This document shows, in pieces, positions 37,477-47,184 of a stretch of DNA of 64,000 bases. The stretch is from Roseovarius sp. W115 (GTDB lineage Bacteria > Pseudomonadota > Alphaproteobacteria > Rhodobacterales > Rhodobacteraceae). The position numbers were made by a program, and so were the translations under genes. Below the pieces are notes generated by a model that saw only the letters and a list, made by a program, of their open reading frames with translations, was not told the origin of the DNA and searched no databases. Positions within the stretch are counted from its first letter, which is position 1; each line of letters begins with the position of its first letter. The stretch spans positions 744,001 through 808,000 of the forward strand of contig NZ_CP146606.1 of assembly GCF_032842945.2 (NCBI RefSeq). Reading direction: 5' to 3'.

Positions 37477-38088
37477 ATGTCACTTTTGAAATTATTGGAG
37501 CAGGCTCAGGGCGGCCAGGGATTGATGCAACTGGCGCAACAATTCGGGCTGGACAATGAAAAGGCTCAAGGCCTGACACAGATGCTGGCACCGGCGATTG
37601 GCTCGGCCGCCAAGCAACGCGCGCAACAAGGTGGTGCAGCGCAGGTTTTGGAATCGTTCCGTGGCCAAAACCAGGCGGGGCTTTTCGAGGATGCGCAATC
37701 CGCGGCAAGTGCCGGTGGTCAGGCGCAGGGGATGGACTTTCTGCAAAGCCTGCTCGGCGGCAAGGCCGAGGCAGACGGGCTGGCTCAGGAAGCCGCCCAG
37801 CGCAGCGGTGTTGACGCCGGCACAGTGTCGCAATTTCTGCCAGCACTGGCGGCTATGATCCAGGGCGGGCTGCAGAAAAACATGCCCGACGCCTCGATTG
37901 ATGGGATGTCCGCCGGCCTGATGGGCAGCTCCGAAGGCGCAGGCGGAGGCATCATGGGTCTTGTCGGAAGTCTGATGGGCGGCGCCAAAGAAGGCGACGG
38001 TGGTGGCCTTGGCCCCCTTATGCAAATGCTCGATGCCGATGGGGATGGCTCTCCGATGGACGACATTCTTGAGAAATTCATGAAGTAA
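37477..38088 (+). CDS. YidB/DUF937-like protein
   Basis: The 203-aa protein has two repeat-like helical halves (LLKLLEQAQGGQGLMQLAQQFGL; AEADGLAQEAAQRSGVDAGTVSQFLPALAAM), as in DUF937/YidB proteins, and a Gly/Met-rich C-terminus with DADGDGSPMDD, which resembles a single EF-hand-like calcium loop. It is soluble. Function is unknown. A terminator follows directly, so it is probably monocistronic. Confidence 0.78.
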   Translation: MSLLKLLEQAQGGQGLMQLAQQFGLDNEKAQGLTQMLAPAIGSAAKQRAQQGGAAQVLESFRGQNQAGLFEDAQSAASAGGQAQGMDFLQSLLGGKAEADGLAQEAAQRSGVDAGTVSQFLPALAAMIQGGLQKNMPDASIDGMSAGLMGSSEGAGGGIMGLVGSLMGGAKEGDGGGLGPLMQMLDADGDGSPMDDILEKFMK

Positions 38089-38111
38089 CCTGCCTTAGAG
38101 ACAGGAAAAAC

Positions 38112-38147
38112 GAAGCCCGCGCGCACACCGCACGCGGGCTTTTTGTT
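38112..38147 (+). terminator. Intrinsic terminator between convergent genes
   Basis: GCCCGCG...CGCGGGC hairpin followed by TTTTTGTTT on the plus strand, immediately before the stop codon of the convergent dehydrogenase gene. It may work for the upstream gene only, since the minus strand lacks a T tract. Confidence 0.85.
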
Positions 38148-40654
38148 TAGCCGTCTTTACGGATGACCTCGTTCTTCGGATCATACGGGCTGTCACAGGT
38201 CACAACCGCATCCCAGAGCTTGTCCTGTATTTTGACGCGCAGTTTTGTGCCCTCCACCGCGAGTTCAGATGGCACATAACACATGCCAATGGACTTGCCG
38301 AAATGCACCGAGTACCCGCCAGAGGTCAGGCGCCCCACACGTGTACCATCTTCGGTATAGAGCGCTTCGCGCCCCCATGGGTCCGCGTCGTCCGGCCCAT
38401 CGATCAGCACGGTACAGCATTTGACCCGCACACCGGTCTCCACCAGTTTTGCCTTGCCGTGGAAGTCTTTCTCAAGGTCAACAAAGCGCGGCAAATCGGC
38501 CTCGAGCGGCGTCGCATCGCGACCCAATTCGGTGCCGAAGGCGCGATAAGATTTTTCCTGCCGCAGCCAGTTTTGTGCCCGCGCCCCCACCAGCTTCATC
38601 CCATGCGGTTTGCCAGCCTCTTCGAGCAGGTCAAAGAGGTAGTTCTGCATTTCCATCGGGTGATGCAGCTCCCATCCTAGTTCACCAGTATAGGCCACGC
38701 GGATCGCATTCACGGGGCACATTCCAAGCTCAATCTGGCGTGCAGAGAGCCAGGGGAAGCGTTTGTTGGAAAGAGCGGTCGTAGGATCGGCATCCTTGAT
38801 CACGGCATTCAGAACGTCCCGCGACTTGGGTCCCGCTATGGCAAAGACACCCCATTGCGTGGTGACATCCTGAATTTCGATATAGCCGAACTCATCCAAC
38901 TTATCTTCGGCAGCCTTGCGCAGGAAATCGGCGTCATATTCCGTCCAAGCGCCTGCGGAAACGCAGTAATACTCATTCTCAGCCTGCCGCACGATGGTGT
39001 ATTCGGTGCGTGTCGTGCCATGCGAGGTCAGCGCATAGGTCAGGTTGATGCGGCCCACACGGGGCAGTTTGTTACAGGTGAACCAATCGAGAAACGCCGT
39101 GGCGCCGGGCCCTTTGACCACGTGTTTGGTAAAGGCCGTCGCGTCAATCAGCCCCACGCCCTCGCGAATGGCTTTGGCCTCTTCAACTGCATATTGCCAC
39201 CAAGCCCCACGCCGGAAAGACCGGCTGTCATGGTCAAAACTGTCGGGTGCATCCAGTGGCCCATAGTAGTTGGGCCGTTCCCACCCGTTGACCCAGCCAA
39301 ATTGCGCGCCGCGCGCCTTTTGCCGGTCATAGGCCGGAGCAGTGCGTAAGGGGCGGCAGGCCTCACGCTCCTCATCGGGATGGTGCAGGACGTAGACGTG
39401 GTTGTAGCACTCTTCGTTCTTGCGCGCCGCGAACTCGGTGGTCATCCAGTTCTGGCTGTAGCGTTTAGGGTCGAGCGAAGCCATGTCGATCTCGGCTTCG
39501 CCATCAACCATCATCTGCGCCAGGTAATAGCCCGTGCCGCCTGCAGCCGTGATGCCAAAGCTGAAGCCTTCGGCCAGCCACATGTTGCGCAGACCCGGCG
39601 CCGGACCCACGAGCGGGTTGCCATCGGGTGTGTAGCAGATGGGGCCGTTGAAATCGTCCTTGAGGCCACTTTCCTCGCAGGACGGCACGCGATGGATCAT
39701 CGCCATATATTGCTCTTCGATCCGCTCCAGGTCGAGCGGGAACAGGTCGGCGCGGAAGCTGTCTGGCACGCCATGTTCAAAGACAGCGGGCGCGCCCTTC
39801 TCGTAGACACCCAGGATCCAGCCGCCGCGCTCTTCACGTACATAAGATTGCGCATCCGCATCGCGAACAACCGGGTGTTCCACCCCACCGTTTTTGCGGA
39901 ACTCCACCAAGGATGGATCCTGATCCATGACGATGAACTGGTGCTCTACAGGAATGGCCGGGAACTTGATGCCAAGCATCTTCGCGGTGCGCTGCGCATG
40001 GTTGCCCGAGGCGGTGACCACATGCTCAGCCGTGATCACAACCTGCTCGTCAGAGGGCACCAGGTTGCCACCCTTCTCCAACATTTTGGAGCAAGTGACT
40101 TCCCAGGCCTCACCGTTCCAGTGAAAGGCATCGGCCTGCCATTTGCGTTCGATCATCACGCCGCGCTGGCGCGCGCCTTTGGCCATGGCTTGCGTGACAT
40201 CGGCCGGGTTAATGTAGCCGTCTTCCGTGTGGTAGATCGCACCTTTCAGGTCTTCGGTGTTGATCAACGGCCAGCGCTCTTTGATCTGGTCCGGCGTCAG
40301 CCATTCATAACTCACATCGCAGGTCTCAGCTGTTGAGGCATAGAGCATATACTCGTCCATGCGCTCTTGGGTTTGCGCCATGCGCAGGTTGCCCACAACC
40401 GCGAACCCTGCGTTGAGACCTGTCTCTTCCTCGAGCTGTTTGTAGAAATCGACCGAGTACTTGTGAATGTGGGTGGTCGCATAGGACATATTGAAAAGCG
40501 GAAGCAGGCCAGCGGCATGCCATGTCGAGCCTGAGGTTAACTCGTCACGCTCCAAAAGCATAACATCGTCCCAGCCGGCTTTGGCCAGGTGATACGCAAT
40601 CGAGGTGCCAACGGCACCGCCACCAACGACTAGGGCTTTGACTTGGGTTTTCAT
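38147..40654 (-). CDS. Dimethylglycine/sarcosine dehydrogenase-like flavoprotein
   Basis: The 835-aa protein joins an N-terminal FAD-dependent DAO-type oxidase (VVGGGAVGTSIAYHLAKAGW, with STWHAAGL whose His46 is the probable covalent FAD-attachment site) and a C-terminal GcvT-like folate domain (YTGELGWELHHPMEMQNYLF, RLTSGGYSVHFGKSIG). This matches mitochondrial-type dimethylglycine/sarcosine dehydrogenases, which demethylate the N-methyl group and pass the C1 unit to tetrahydrofolate. Such enzymes degrade glycine betaine derivatives in marine roseobacters. No betaine transporter is adjacent. The exact substrate (dimethylglycine, sarcosine or another N-methylamine) is uncertain. Confidence 0.88.
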   Translation of the reverse strand: MKTQVKALVVGGGAVGTSIAYHLAKAGWDDVMLLERDELTSGSTWHAAGLLPLFNMSYATTHIHKYSVDFYKQLEEETGLNAGFAVVGNLRMAQTQERMDEYMLYASTAETCDVSYEWLTPDQIKERWPLINTEDLKGAIYHTEDGYINPADVTQAMAKGARQRGVMIERKWQADAFHWNGEAWEVTCSKMLEKGGNLVPSDEQVVITAEHVVTASGNHAQRTAKMLGIKFPAIPVEHQFIVMDQDPSLVEFRKNGGVEHPVVRDADAQSYVREERGGWILGVYEKGAPAVFEHGVPDSFRADLFPLDLERIEEQYMAMIHRVPSCEESGLKDDFNGPICYTPDGNPLVGPAPGLRNMWLAEGFSFGITAAGGTGYYLAQMMVDGEAEIDMASLDPKRYSQNWMTTEFAARKNEECYNHVYVLHHPDEEREACRPLRTAPAYDRQKARGAQFGWVNGWERPNYYGPLDAPDSFDHDSRSFRRGAWWQYAVEEAKAIREGVGLIDATAFTKHVVKGPGATAFLDWFTCNKLPRVGRINLTYALTSHGTTRTEYTIVRQAENEYYCVSAGAWTEYDADFLRKAAEDKLDEFGYIEIQDVTTQWGVFAIAGPKSRDVLNAVIKDADPTTALSNKRFPWLSARQIELGMCPVNAIRVAYTGELGWELHHPMEMQNYLFDLLEEAGKPHGMKLVGARAQNWLRQEKSYRAFGTELGRDATPLEADLPRFVDLEKDFHGKAKLVETGVRVKCCTVLIDGPDDADPWGREALYTEDGTRVGRLTSGGYSVHFGKSIGMCYVPSELAVEGTKLRVKIQDKLWDAVVTCDSPYDPKNEVIRKDG

Positions 40655-40798
40655 GAAGCGCGACTCCCTGCAGGCTTGCTGGCAGGATATTTACCATGCC
40701 TGTACGTGCAAGGCGGGTCTACCCGACGCAAGGATGCGCAAAAGCGACGCGACGCGCCTGTGACGGGCACGCCGTGTTAAGAATTCATGTGAAATCCC

Positions 40799-42484
40799 TT
40801 AGTTGCAGAAGCTTCCGACGCATGAACTGCCGGAGTTTGTTCCGTTCGACAGTTTCAGGCGGGAAGGTTTGGGCGCGCTCTGCTGTTGCACTTGAGGCTT
40901 CAATGCTGGCTCTTCGCTTTGTCCCGTCAAACGCTGAATAAGAGCTGCCATCCCTTTAGCTTCTTCGTTCGTCTTTGTCGCATCGCATTCAAGACGATAC
41001 CGCGACCCTTCGTAACGGCAGCTGTTTTCGGCCAGACCGTGCTGACCCTCAAAAACCCGCGCCGCGAGGGCAAAGCCCATACGCATTTCAGCATCGGACG
41101 ACCCGCGCTTTTCCATGAAAGCGTCCAACTCGGCAGGGTCTACGGACTTGGAGTAAACCATGCCCTCATCCGCATCAGAAGCCGCTTTATCGATTTCCAT
41201 CATCACAGCGCCGGGTGAGCGCGCTCCTTGCTCCCCACCTTGGTCCTTCATGATCTCAGCAGTTGCAGCGGCAATTTGTGACGACAATGACTCTGTTGTG
41301 TTTCCGCTTTCGCTGTACCCGCCCAACTCTCGAGCCAGTTCAGGCGACATTTCAGGGGCCTGCTCCTCGTGGGATTGCGCTTGCTTTGCAGTTTCTGCAT
41401 CGGCAAAGGCCACGGCAATATTGACCAGCTTACCTACTTCGGCGGAAATCTCGTCCGCTGATTTACCTTCCATCAAGGCCGCAATAGCGGTGTGGTACCC
41501 GACATCAATCAAAGAGTTGAGATTCATCTGTTTGCCGCCGGTGATGTCGAGCAGCCCGTCGCCACCATAGCCTTGGGTATACGTGTTCACGATCATCGCC
41601 GTCGCATCCATGTTGGCCATGCGGTACTGCGCCTCGGTGGCGCGCAGCTGCAGGAACTCAGAGCGAAGATCATACATCTGTTTGGCGACCGCCACTTCAC
41701 TTAGGGTATCGGCAAGAACCACATCGTTGCCAACCGTTGCCATTGGCTGCGGCAAAAGCTTGTTCAGCCCGTCGTAATCGATGCCTTCAAGGATTTGGCG
41801 TGTCGACTCGCTTGAGGCGTTGGCATGCACCATGATCTGCGCCTCATGGCCAAATCCAAGGGTCGCATTGAGCACACGGAAATGATGCGCGCGTTTACCG
41901 TCGTTGCCGAATTGCTCGACGTAGCCGACGCCGCCGACAACGGCATAGCCTTTCTCAGACTCACCAAAGTTGAAACTGATGCCTTCTATCGTTGCCGCCA
42001 CCAAGCCGATCATCGAGTTGCTGCTAGGGCGTTCATACAAATCGATTTCCACGTAGATCGCCTCGGATCCATTCTCATAAACCCAGCTGCGCTCTGCGCG
42101 TTTGCGATCCTCTGCGCGACGTTCTCGCGCCTGCATTGTATCCAGCAAGGAGGCTCCGGCATTGCCGTTTGCCGAGGCAGGTTTGTAAGGCATGACCGCA
42201 GCATTGTCCCCTTCGGCCAGTGACCGGCGCGTCCAACCTTCCGGCGCTTCTGGCAAATACTCCAGCGCACCGCGACGCCAGGCGGTTTGACGCTCTTTCT
42301 CGGCTTTCTCGGCGGCTTTGTCAGCGCTGGCTTGCGACATGCGCTCAGAGAAGGACCCGACATAGGTGCTCACGGGCATCTGACCGAAAGAATAACCGCC
42401 TTTGGTGCTTTGCGTGTAGTAATCAGCACCTGCAATGGCCGTGGCGGCCACACATACGAAACCAAGGGAATATACGTTAAACAT
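40799..42484 (-). CDS. Large exported protein of unknown function
   Basis: The 561-aa protein starts with a short hydrophobic segment (MFNVYSLGFVCVAATAIAGA), then helical charged sequence with ADKAAEKAEKERQT, a middle beta-rich part (YVEIDLYERPSSNSMIGLVAATIEGISF) and a C-terminal region that is Glu/Ala/Gln-rich and ends NSGSSCVGSFCN with a CX4C. I recognise no family. The start at 42484 has GGAG eight bases upstream; the open frame to 42529 is not needed. The nearest neighbours give no functional context. Codon use looks like the rest of the window. Confidence 0.75.
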   Translation of the reverse strand: MFNVYSLGFVCVAATAIAGADYYTQSTKGGYSFGQMPVSTYVGSFSERMSQASADKAAEKAEKERQTAWRRGALEYLPEAPEGWTRRSLAEGDNAAVMPYKPASANGNAGASLLDTMQARERRAEDRKRAERSWVYENGSEAIYVEIDLYERPSSNSMIGLVAATIEGISFNFGESEKGYAVVGGVGYVEQFGNDGKRAHHFRVLNATLGFGHEAQIMVHANASSESTRQILEGIDYDGLNKLLPQPMATVGNDVVLADTLSEVAVAKQMYDLRSEFLQLRATEAQYRMANMDATAMIVNTYTQGYGGDGLLDITGGKQMNLNSLIDVGYHTAIAALMEGKSADEISAEVGKLVNIAVAFADAETAKQAQSHEEQAPEMSPELARELGGYSESGNTTESLSSQIAAATAEIMKDQGGEQGARSPGAVMMEIDKAASDADEGMVYSKSVDPAELDAFMEKRGSSDAEMRMGFALAARVFEGQHGLAENSCRYEGSRYRLECDATKTNEEAKGMAALIQRLTGQSEEPALKPQVQQQSAPKPSRLKLSNGTNSGSSCVGSFCN

Positions 42485-42574
42485 ACAGAATGCTCCGGGA
42501 TTCACAGTTGCGTGATACCTGCGGGGCAAATCTGGCGATAATTCGGTCAGGCTGAGGCGATTTCCTGATATGCG

Positions 42575-44356
42575 CTATTCGCCCAATGCAATCCCTTCGC
42601 GGCGCGGATCAGCACCGCCTTGCAAAACATCCCCAATGGAAATGGCATGCAGACCGGATGTCAGGTCACGCAAATTGACCTCAAACCCCAGTGATTCAAG
42701 GTCGGGAGCAAGGTTTGCGGCGGATGTTCCGGCCTCTACATCATAGACGCCAAACCGGTTGACGAGATGCGGCATGCCCACAGCCGTTTGCACATTCATC
42801 CCCCAATCCAGATGCGCGATGATCGTCTTGGCCACATATCCGATTATGCGACTGCCACCGGGGCTTCCTATCACGAGCACTGGCGTGCCATCTTTGAGCA
42901 CGATCGTGGGCGCCATCGAAGAGCGCGGCCGTTTTCCCGGCTCAACACGATTGGCCACCGGCACCCCATCACGGTGGCTGACAAAAGAGAAATCCGTCAG
43001 TTCATTGTTGAGCAAAAACCCCCGGACCATGAGGCGCGATCCAAAAGCGTTTTCAATAGTTGTCGTCATTGAAAGTGCATTGCCGAAGCGATCAACTATG
43101 GAGATGTGCGAGGTTGAAGGCTGCTCAATCGGATCATCAGGTGCAAGATTGAGGGAATGATCAAACTCCGGACGGCCCGGGCGCACGGTTGGCAAAGCAT
43201 CATCGCCTTGCAGCAACCCTGAGCGACGGGACAAATAAGCCGGATCAATGAGGCCCTCAACGGGTACAGGGACAAAATCGCTATCGGCCATGTAAAGCCC
43301 ACGATCTGCAAAGGCCAAACGGCTGGCGTCCCCAATCAAGCGCCATGTTTCTGGATTGTTTGGGCCAAGTTGGGCGATATCGCTCTGTGCCAAGAGCCGC
43401 AGAATTTGCCCAACCGTCAGCGCACCAGAAGATGGTGGCCCCATGCCGCAAACGTCATGACCTCGATAGGGCGCGCAAACTGCGGGGCGTTCCTTGACGC
43501 GGTAAATCGCCATATCCACGCCGCTTAGGACACCTGGATTACCTGCTGCGTTTTGTACCGCCTCGACGATGTCACGCGCGATATCACCAGTATAAAACGG
43601 CTCGGGCCCTTCTTGTGCCAGGATGCGCAGCGTGTTGGCATAGGCCGGGTTTTTCAGAAGAGTTCCTTCGACAAGCGGCGCTCCTCTGGGAACGAAGTAT
43701 TTCGCGGTGTTTGAATTCAGCGCCAGCCTTTCGGCATCACGCGCGACCATCAGGGCCATGCGTGGCGAGACAGCAAAGCCCTTATCGGCAAGGTCAATCG
43801 CCTCTCGAAAAAGACCCCTCCAGCGCGCCTTGCCCCAGCGCGCATGCGCCTCGGCCAAAAGTGCAGGCACGCCGGGAACTCCAACGGACCGCCCACCAAT
43901 CACAGCGTCAAAAAACTCTAATGGCGCGCCGTTTTCATCCTGGAAAAGCCGCGGTGTCGCTGCCAAAGGCGCTGTTTCACGACCATCCAATGTCGTGATT
44001 TCGCCCGTTTGACCATCGTACCAGACCAAAAAGGCCCCACCGCCCAGCCCGGAACTCTGAGGTTCGACCAGACCCAGGACCGCCTGCACGGCTATCATGG
44101 CATCCGCCGCCGAGCCGCCATCGCGCAAAACCCGCGCTCCGGCCTCTACCGCCAAGGGGTTGGCCGCGACGACCATCCAATCTTGCGCCTCGACGGGACG
44201 GCTTTGCGCTTTGGCATCTTGAGCTTCTGCCGAAGGTCCGGACAGCACCAGCGCGCCAGCCCCTGCAGCCTCAGGTGCAACTGCATCCGCTGCTTCTTGG
44301 GCCAAAGCAGATGGCGCCCAAAGCAGACAGGCAAACAGCGCGACCAGACGCATCAT
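42575..44356 (-). CDS. ggt: Gamma-glutamyltransferase
   Basis: The 593-aa protein has a signal peptide (MMRLVALFACLLWAPSALAQ), a heavy-chain start (WMVVAANPLAVEAGARVLRDGGSAADA) and the autoprocessing site with the nucleophilic Thr in PSTSHISIVD, followed by substrate-pocket motifs (PRSSMAPTIVLKDG, GSPGGSRIIGYV). It is made as a proenzyme that cuts itself into two subunits and hydrolyses or transfers gamma-glutamyl groups of glutathione. It overlaps the upstream 2-hydroxyacid dehydrogenase gene by 4 bp. Confidence 0.93.
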   Translation of the reverse strand: MMRLVALFACLLWAPSALAQEAADAVAPEAAGAGALVLSGPSAEAQDAKAQSRPVEAQDWMVVAANPLAVEAGARVLRDGGSAADAMIAVQAVLGLVEPQSSGLGGGAFLVWYDGQTGEITTLDGRETAPLAATPRLFQDENGAPLEFFDAVIGGRSVGVPGVPALLAEAHARWGKARWRGLFREAIDLADKGFAVSPRMALMVARDAERLALNSNTAKYFVPRGAPLVEGTLLKNPAYANTLRILAQEGPEPFYTGDIARDIVEAVQNAAGNPGVLSGVDMAIYRVKERPAVCAPYRGHDVCGMGPPSSGALTVGQILRLLAQSDIAQLGPNNPETWRLIGDASRLAFADRGLYMADSDFVPVPVEGLIDPAYLSRRSGLLQGDDALPTVRPGRPEFDHSLNLAPDDPIEQPSTSHISIVDRFGNALSMTTTIENAFGSRLMVRGFLLNNELTDFSFVSHRDGVPVANRVEPGKRPRSSMAPTIVLKDGTPVLVIGSPGGSRIIGYVAKTIIAHLDWGMNVQTAVGMPHLVNRFGVYDVEAGTSAANLAPDLESLGFEVNLRDLTSGLHAISIGDVLQGGADPRREGIALGE

Positions 44357-45339
44357 AGCATGGATGGCACGACCTGATCCGGCGGACGGTGCCCATCGTC
44401 AAAGGTCTTGATGTTCAAAAGAACTTTTTCACCCATCTCGACCCGGCCTTCCATGGTCGCCGAACCCATATGCGGCAAGAGCACCACGTTCTTGAGCTCT
44501 CTGAGCCGCGGATTGGCGGTGTTTTCCTGCTCGTAGACGTCGAGACCCGCCCCTGAAATCTCGCCCGAACGCAGCATCCGTGTCAGAGCGTTTTCATCAA
44601 TGACTTCGCCACGGCTTGTGTTCACGATGACCGCCTCTGGCTTCATCAGTTTCAACCGCCGCGCATTCATCAGGTGAAAAGTCGAGGGGGTATGCGGGCA
44701 GTTCACACTGATCACATCCATCCGCGCAACCATCTGATCGAGGCTCTCCCAGTAGGTCGCGCCCAGGTCCTGTTCTATCTCTTCGCGCAAACGATGACGG
44801 TTGTGGTAATGAATTTGCATGCCAAACACCGCCGCGCGTCGCGCCACGGCCTGACCGATCCGCCCCATACCCAGAATACCCAGCCGCCGCCCCGCGATGC
44901 GCCCGCCAAGCAAGGCCGTAGGGGACCACCCTGCCCAGCTTTCCGATTGCATCACTGCCAAGCCCTCAGGAATGCGCCGTGTGACGCTCAGGATCAGAGC
45001 CATGGTCATATCAGCCGTGTCATCGGTCAGCACGCCGGGGGTGTTAGACACCAAAATGCCGCGCTGGCGCGCGGTATGTACATCAATGTGGTCCACCCCC
45101 GCGCCGTAATTTGCAATAAGCTTGAGGTTCTCACCCGCCTGCCCGACCAAACCCGCATCGATCTTGTCGGTGATCGTGGGCACCAGAACGTCCGCAGTTT
45201 TCATCGCCTCAACCAGCTCTTCGCGGGTCATCGGAGCGTCGGTCTCGCGCAACGTGACATCAAACAAATCACGCATTCGGTTCTCAACGACATCGGGCAA
45301 GCGTCGCGTAACAACAACACTTAATCGCGCAGATGGCAT
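44353..45339 (-). CDS. D-2-hydroxyacid dehydrogenase (glycerate/glyoxylate type)
   Basis: The 328-aa protein has the D-isomer-specific 2-hydroxyacid dehydrogenase layout: NAD(P) loop GILGMGRIGQAVARRA, the catalytic Arg in NTSRGEVIDE, Glu in DVYEQE and His in LLPHMGSAT. Substrates of close relatives are glyoxylate, hydroxypyruvate and glycerate. It is the first gene of a pair with ggt (4-bp overlap), although the two reactions have no obvious link. Confidence 0.9.
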   Translation of the reverse strand: MPSARLSVVVTRRLPDVVENRMRDLFDVTLRETDAPMTREELVEAMKTADVLVPTITDKIDAGLVGQAGENLKLIANYGAGVDHIDVHTARQRGILVSNTPGVLTDDTADMTMALILSVTRRIPEGLAVMQSESWAGWSPTALLGGRIAGRRLGILGMGRIGQAVARRAAVFGMQIHYHNRHRLREEIEQDLGATYWESLDQMVARMDVISVNCPHTPSTFHLMNARRLKLMKPEAVIVNTSRGEVIDENALTRMLRSGEISGAGLDVYEQENTANPRLRELKNVVLLPHMGSATMEGRVEMGEKVLLNIKTFDDGHRPPDQVVPSML

Positions 45340-45443
45340 GGACCCCTCCTCATGTCTTCCAAAACGTCGGCTCTGATGCCACAGTGGCGCAGGAAAGACC
45401 GGGGCACAAGAACCCCACCCAATGAATGAGCAGTAAACAGGCT

Positions 45444-45941
45444 ATGAATTTTAAATTAATCGTTGTTGCAGCAGGGTTTCTGCTGACCACAAGCTTGTCC
45501 GCCTTCGCTCAGGAGCGCGGACCGGAAACCAACCTGCCTTTGCCGCGCTTCGTGTCAATGAAGGCATCTGAGGGCAATGCAAGGCGCGGACCCAGCCTGA
45601 CCCACCGGATTGACTGGGTTTTTAAGGTAAAGGATCAGCCTCTCGAGATCACCGCTGAGCACGGCCACTGGCGGCGCGTGCGCGACCGCGAGGGCGCCGG
45701 CGGGTGGATCCACTATTCGCTGTTATCCGGCGCGCGCACAGCTCTGGTCGAGAAAGATATGCTCGACATGCGCGCCAAACCCGATGAGACCGCCATGGTC
45801 GTCGCGCATCTTGAACGCGGGGTGGTCGCACATATCGATGAATGTCACCTGGAGTGGTGTCGCCTAAAGACGGGTGGTTATCGCGGCTGGGTGGCAAAAT
45901 CCCACATCTGGGGTGTCGAAGCGAGCGAAGTTCTGGAGTAA
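45444..45941 (+). CDS. Exported SH3-domain protein
   Basis: The protein has a signal peptide (MNFKLIVVAAGFLLTTSLSAFAQ) and two bacterial SH3-like segments: SEGNARRGPSLTHRIDWVF...GGWIHYSLLSG and DMRAKPDETAMVVAHLERG...GYRGWVAKSHIWG. Such domains bind peptidoglycan or other partners in the periplasm. ATG 45444 starts a clean signal peptide; an in-frame ATG at 45426 is possible. It is divergent from the dehydrogenase-ggt pair. Confidence 0.85.
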   Translation: MNFKLIVVAAGFLLTTSLSAFAQERGPETNLPLPRFVSMKASEGNARRGPSLTHRIDWVFKVKDQPLEITAEHGHWRRVRDREGAGGWIHYSLLSGARTALVEKDMLDMRAKPDETAMVVAHLERGVVAHIDECHLEWCRLKTGGYRGWVAKSHIWGVEASEVLE

Positions 45942-46037
45942 TCCCAAACGCGAGCAGAGAAGTTTCGCGCGACAGGATTTTTTTACCCAAGCGCTCTTGA
46001 TCCACATGCGCGCTCGGAGTAAGGAACGCGTCACAAA

Positions 46038-46112
46038 TGGGGTGTGGCCTAGCGGTAGGGCAACTGTTTTTGGTACAGGAGATCGTAGGTTCGAATCCTA
46101 CCACCCCAGCCA
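46038..46112 (+). tRNA. tRNA-Gln (anticodon TTG)
   Basis: The sequence folds as a cloverleaf: acceptor TGGGGTG pairs with CACCCCA, the D arm is GCC...GGC, the anticodon loop TTTTGGT gives TTG, the T arm is GTAGG-TTCGAAT-CCTAC, the discriminator is G and CCA is encoded. It reads CAA (and, with wobble, CAG) codons. One non-canonical A-G pair at the top of the anticodon stem is the only oddity. Confidence 0.95.
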
Positions 46113-46260
46113 ACCTTCCTTGAAATATGAGCTCGGTGGAGACGATCGCGATTTTTCGCGTAATGTCCTGCGATTGCTTTGTGTGTTTTCCAGCTAAGAC
46201 TCACTTTTGGTCAGAATCCGGCCCGGAATGGGCCTGCGTCTCTCCAGGCGATTTTGCCGT

Positions 46261-46380
46261 AATGCGTTTTGCGACAAACCTGACTCACAGAGTGTCGCCA
46301 AACCCAGCGTGACACTCAATCGCTGCACGCGTTTTGCCTGTCGCGGATGTCTCAGGGTAAAGACGAAAGGCTTTTGCAGG
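46261..46380 (+). repeat. Dispersed intergenic repeat, copy B
   Basis: About 120 bp that align without gaps to the reverse complement of 56393-56512, about 75% identical by hand count. The ends are imperfect inverted repeats: the left part GCGTTTTGCGACAAACCTGA is mirrored by a reverse-complement of the right part TCTCAGGGTAAAGACGAAAG. It fills most of the gap between tRNA-Gln and the ABC transporter operon, where no gene was found. No coding potential. Confidence 0.75.
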
Positions 46381-46425
46381 TAAGCGGCACAATGCGGTCG
46401 CCCGTTGCTCCTTAGAAAAACAGGT

Positions 46426-47184
46426 TCAAATTGCTTTGATCGCGGTGATCCTGAGCCTGTTGTCTGTCGAGTGTTGTACATCGGCCTGAATGCCGTAGAC
46501 ACGTTCAAGACGGTCTGCTGTCAGCACTTGAGGTGCTGTTCCGCACGCATCCAATTGCCCGTTGCTTAGGCATGCGACCTGGTCGCAGAATTGGGCTGCA
46601 AGGGACAGGTCATGGAGCGCCACGACGACTGCGATCTGTTTAGACTTCGCAAGATGCTGCAGTGTTTCAAACACGACCAGTTGATGCCTTAGGTCAAGCG
46701 CAGCCGTTGGTTCATCAAGCATCAGCAAACGAGGTTGGCGAAACAGCGCCTGGGCAAGATATGTCAACTGCCGTTGTCCACCACTCACTGCGTCCAGAGT
46801 TCTGTGAGACAAGTGCGCAAGACCAAAATCTGCCAAAAGGTGCTGTGCGGCCTGGATGAGATCGTCGCTCACGCGAATGCCCAAGGTGGCAAGCCGCCCG
46901 AGCAACACAACTTCGGTAAGGGTCAGGGACGACCCCGCGCTGCTGTCCTGGGGCATGTAGGCCACCATGTCGCGACGGCTTGATACATGCAAAGGTGAGC
47001 TGTCAAAGGTCATCTCCCCCGTACACGGCGCCAGGCCTGCCATGGCCTTGAGCAGGGTTGACTTGCCCACGCCATTCGGGCCGATCAGCCCCGTGATTTG
47101 TCCTATGGGTAAACTCAGGCTCACGTCTTGCAGCACAGGCGTTCTGCCGTACCGGACGGAGATGTTATGTGTTGCAAAACTCAC
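46426..47184 (-). CDS. Iron-complex/cobalamin-type ABC importer ATPase
   Basis: The 252-aa ATPase has Walker A GPNGVGKST, signature VSGGQRQL and Walker B LLMLDEPTAALD, with a normal switch His (VALHDL). It belongs to the FepC/BtuD class that powers uptake of siderophores, heme or cobalamin. Start: GTG 47184, which overlaps the permease stop by 4 bp and has AAGGAG upstream. The apparent ATG extension to 47328 lies inside the permease gene and is rejected. Confidence 0.9.
   Translation of the reverse strand: MSFATHNISVRYGRTPVLQDVSLSLPIGQITGLIGPNGVGKSTLLKAMAGLAPCTGEMTFDSSPLHVSSRRDMVAYMPQDSSAGSSLTLTEVVLLGRLATLGIRVSDDLIQAAQHLLADFGLAHLSHRTLDAVSGGQRQLTYLAQALFRQPRLLMLDEPTAALDLRHQLVVFETLQHLAKSKQIAVVVALHDLSLAAQFCDQVACLSNGQLDACGTAPQVLTADRLERVYGIQADVQHSTDNRLRITAIKAI

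Noticed and set aside
39380..40336. 318-codon plus-strand frame inside the dehydrogenase gene
   Set aside because: The minus-strand gene has clear FAD and folate domains across the whole region; the antisense frame has no recognisable motif.
46113..46425. Integrative element inserted at tRNA-Gln
   Set aside because: There is no integrase nearby and no repeat of the tRNA 3' end; the gap holds only the dispersed repeat.
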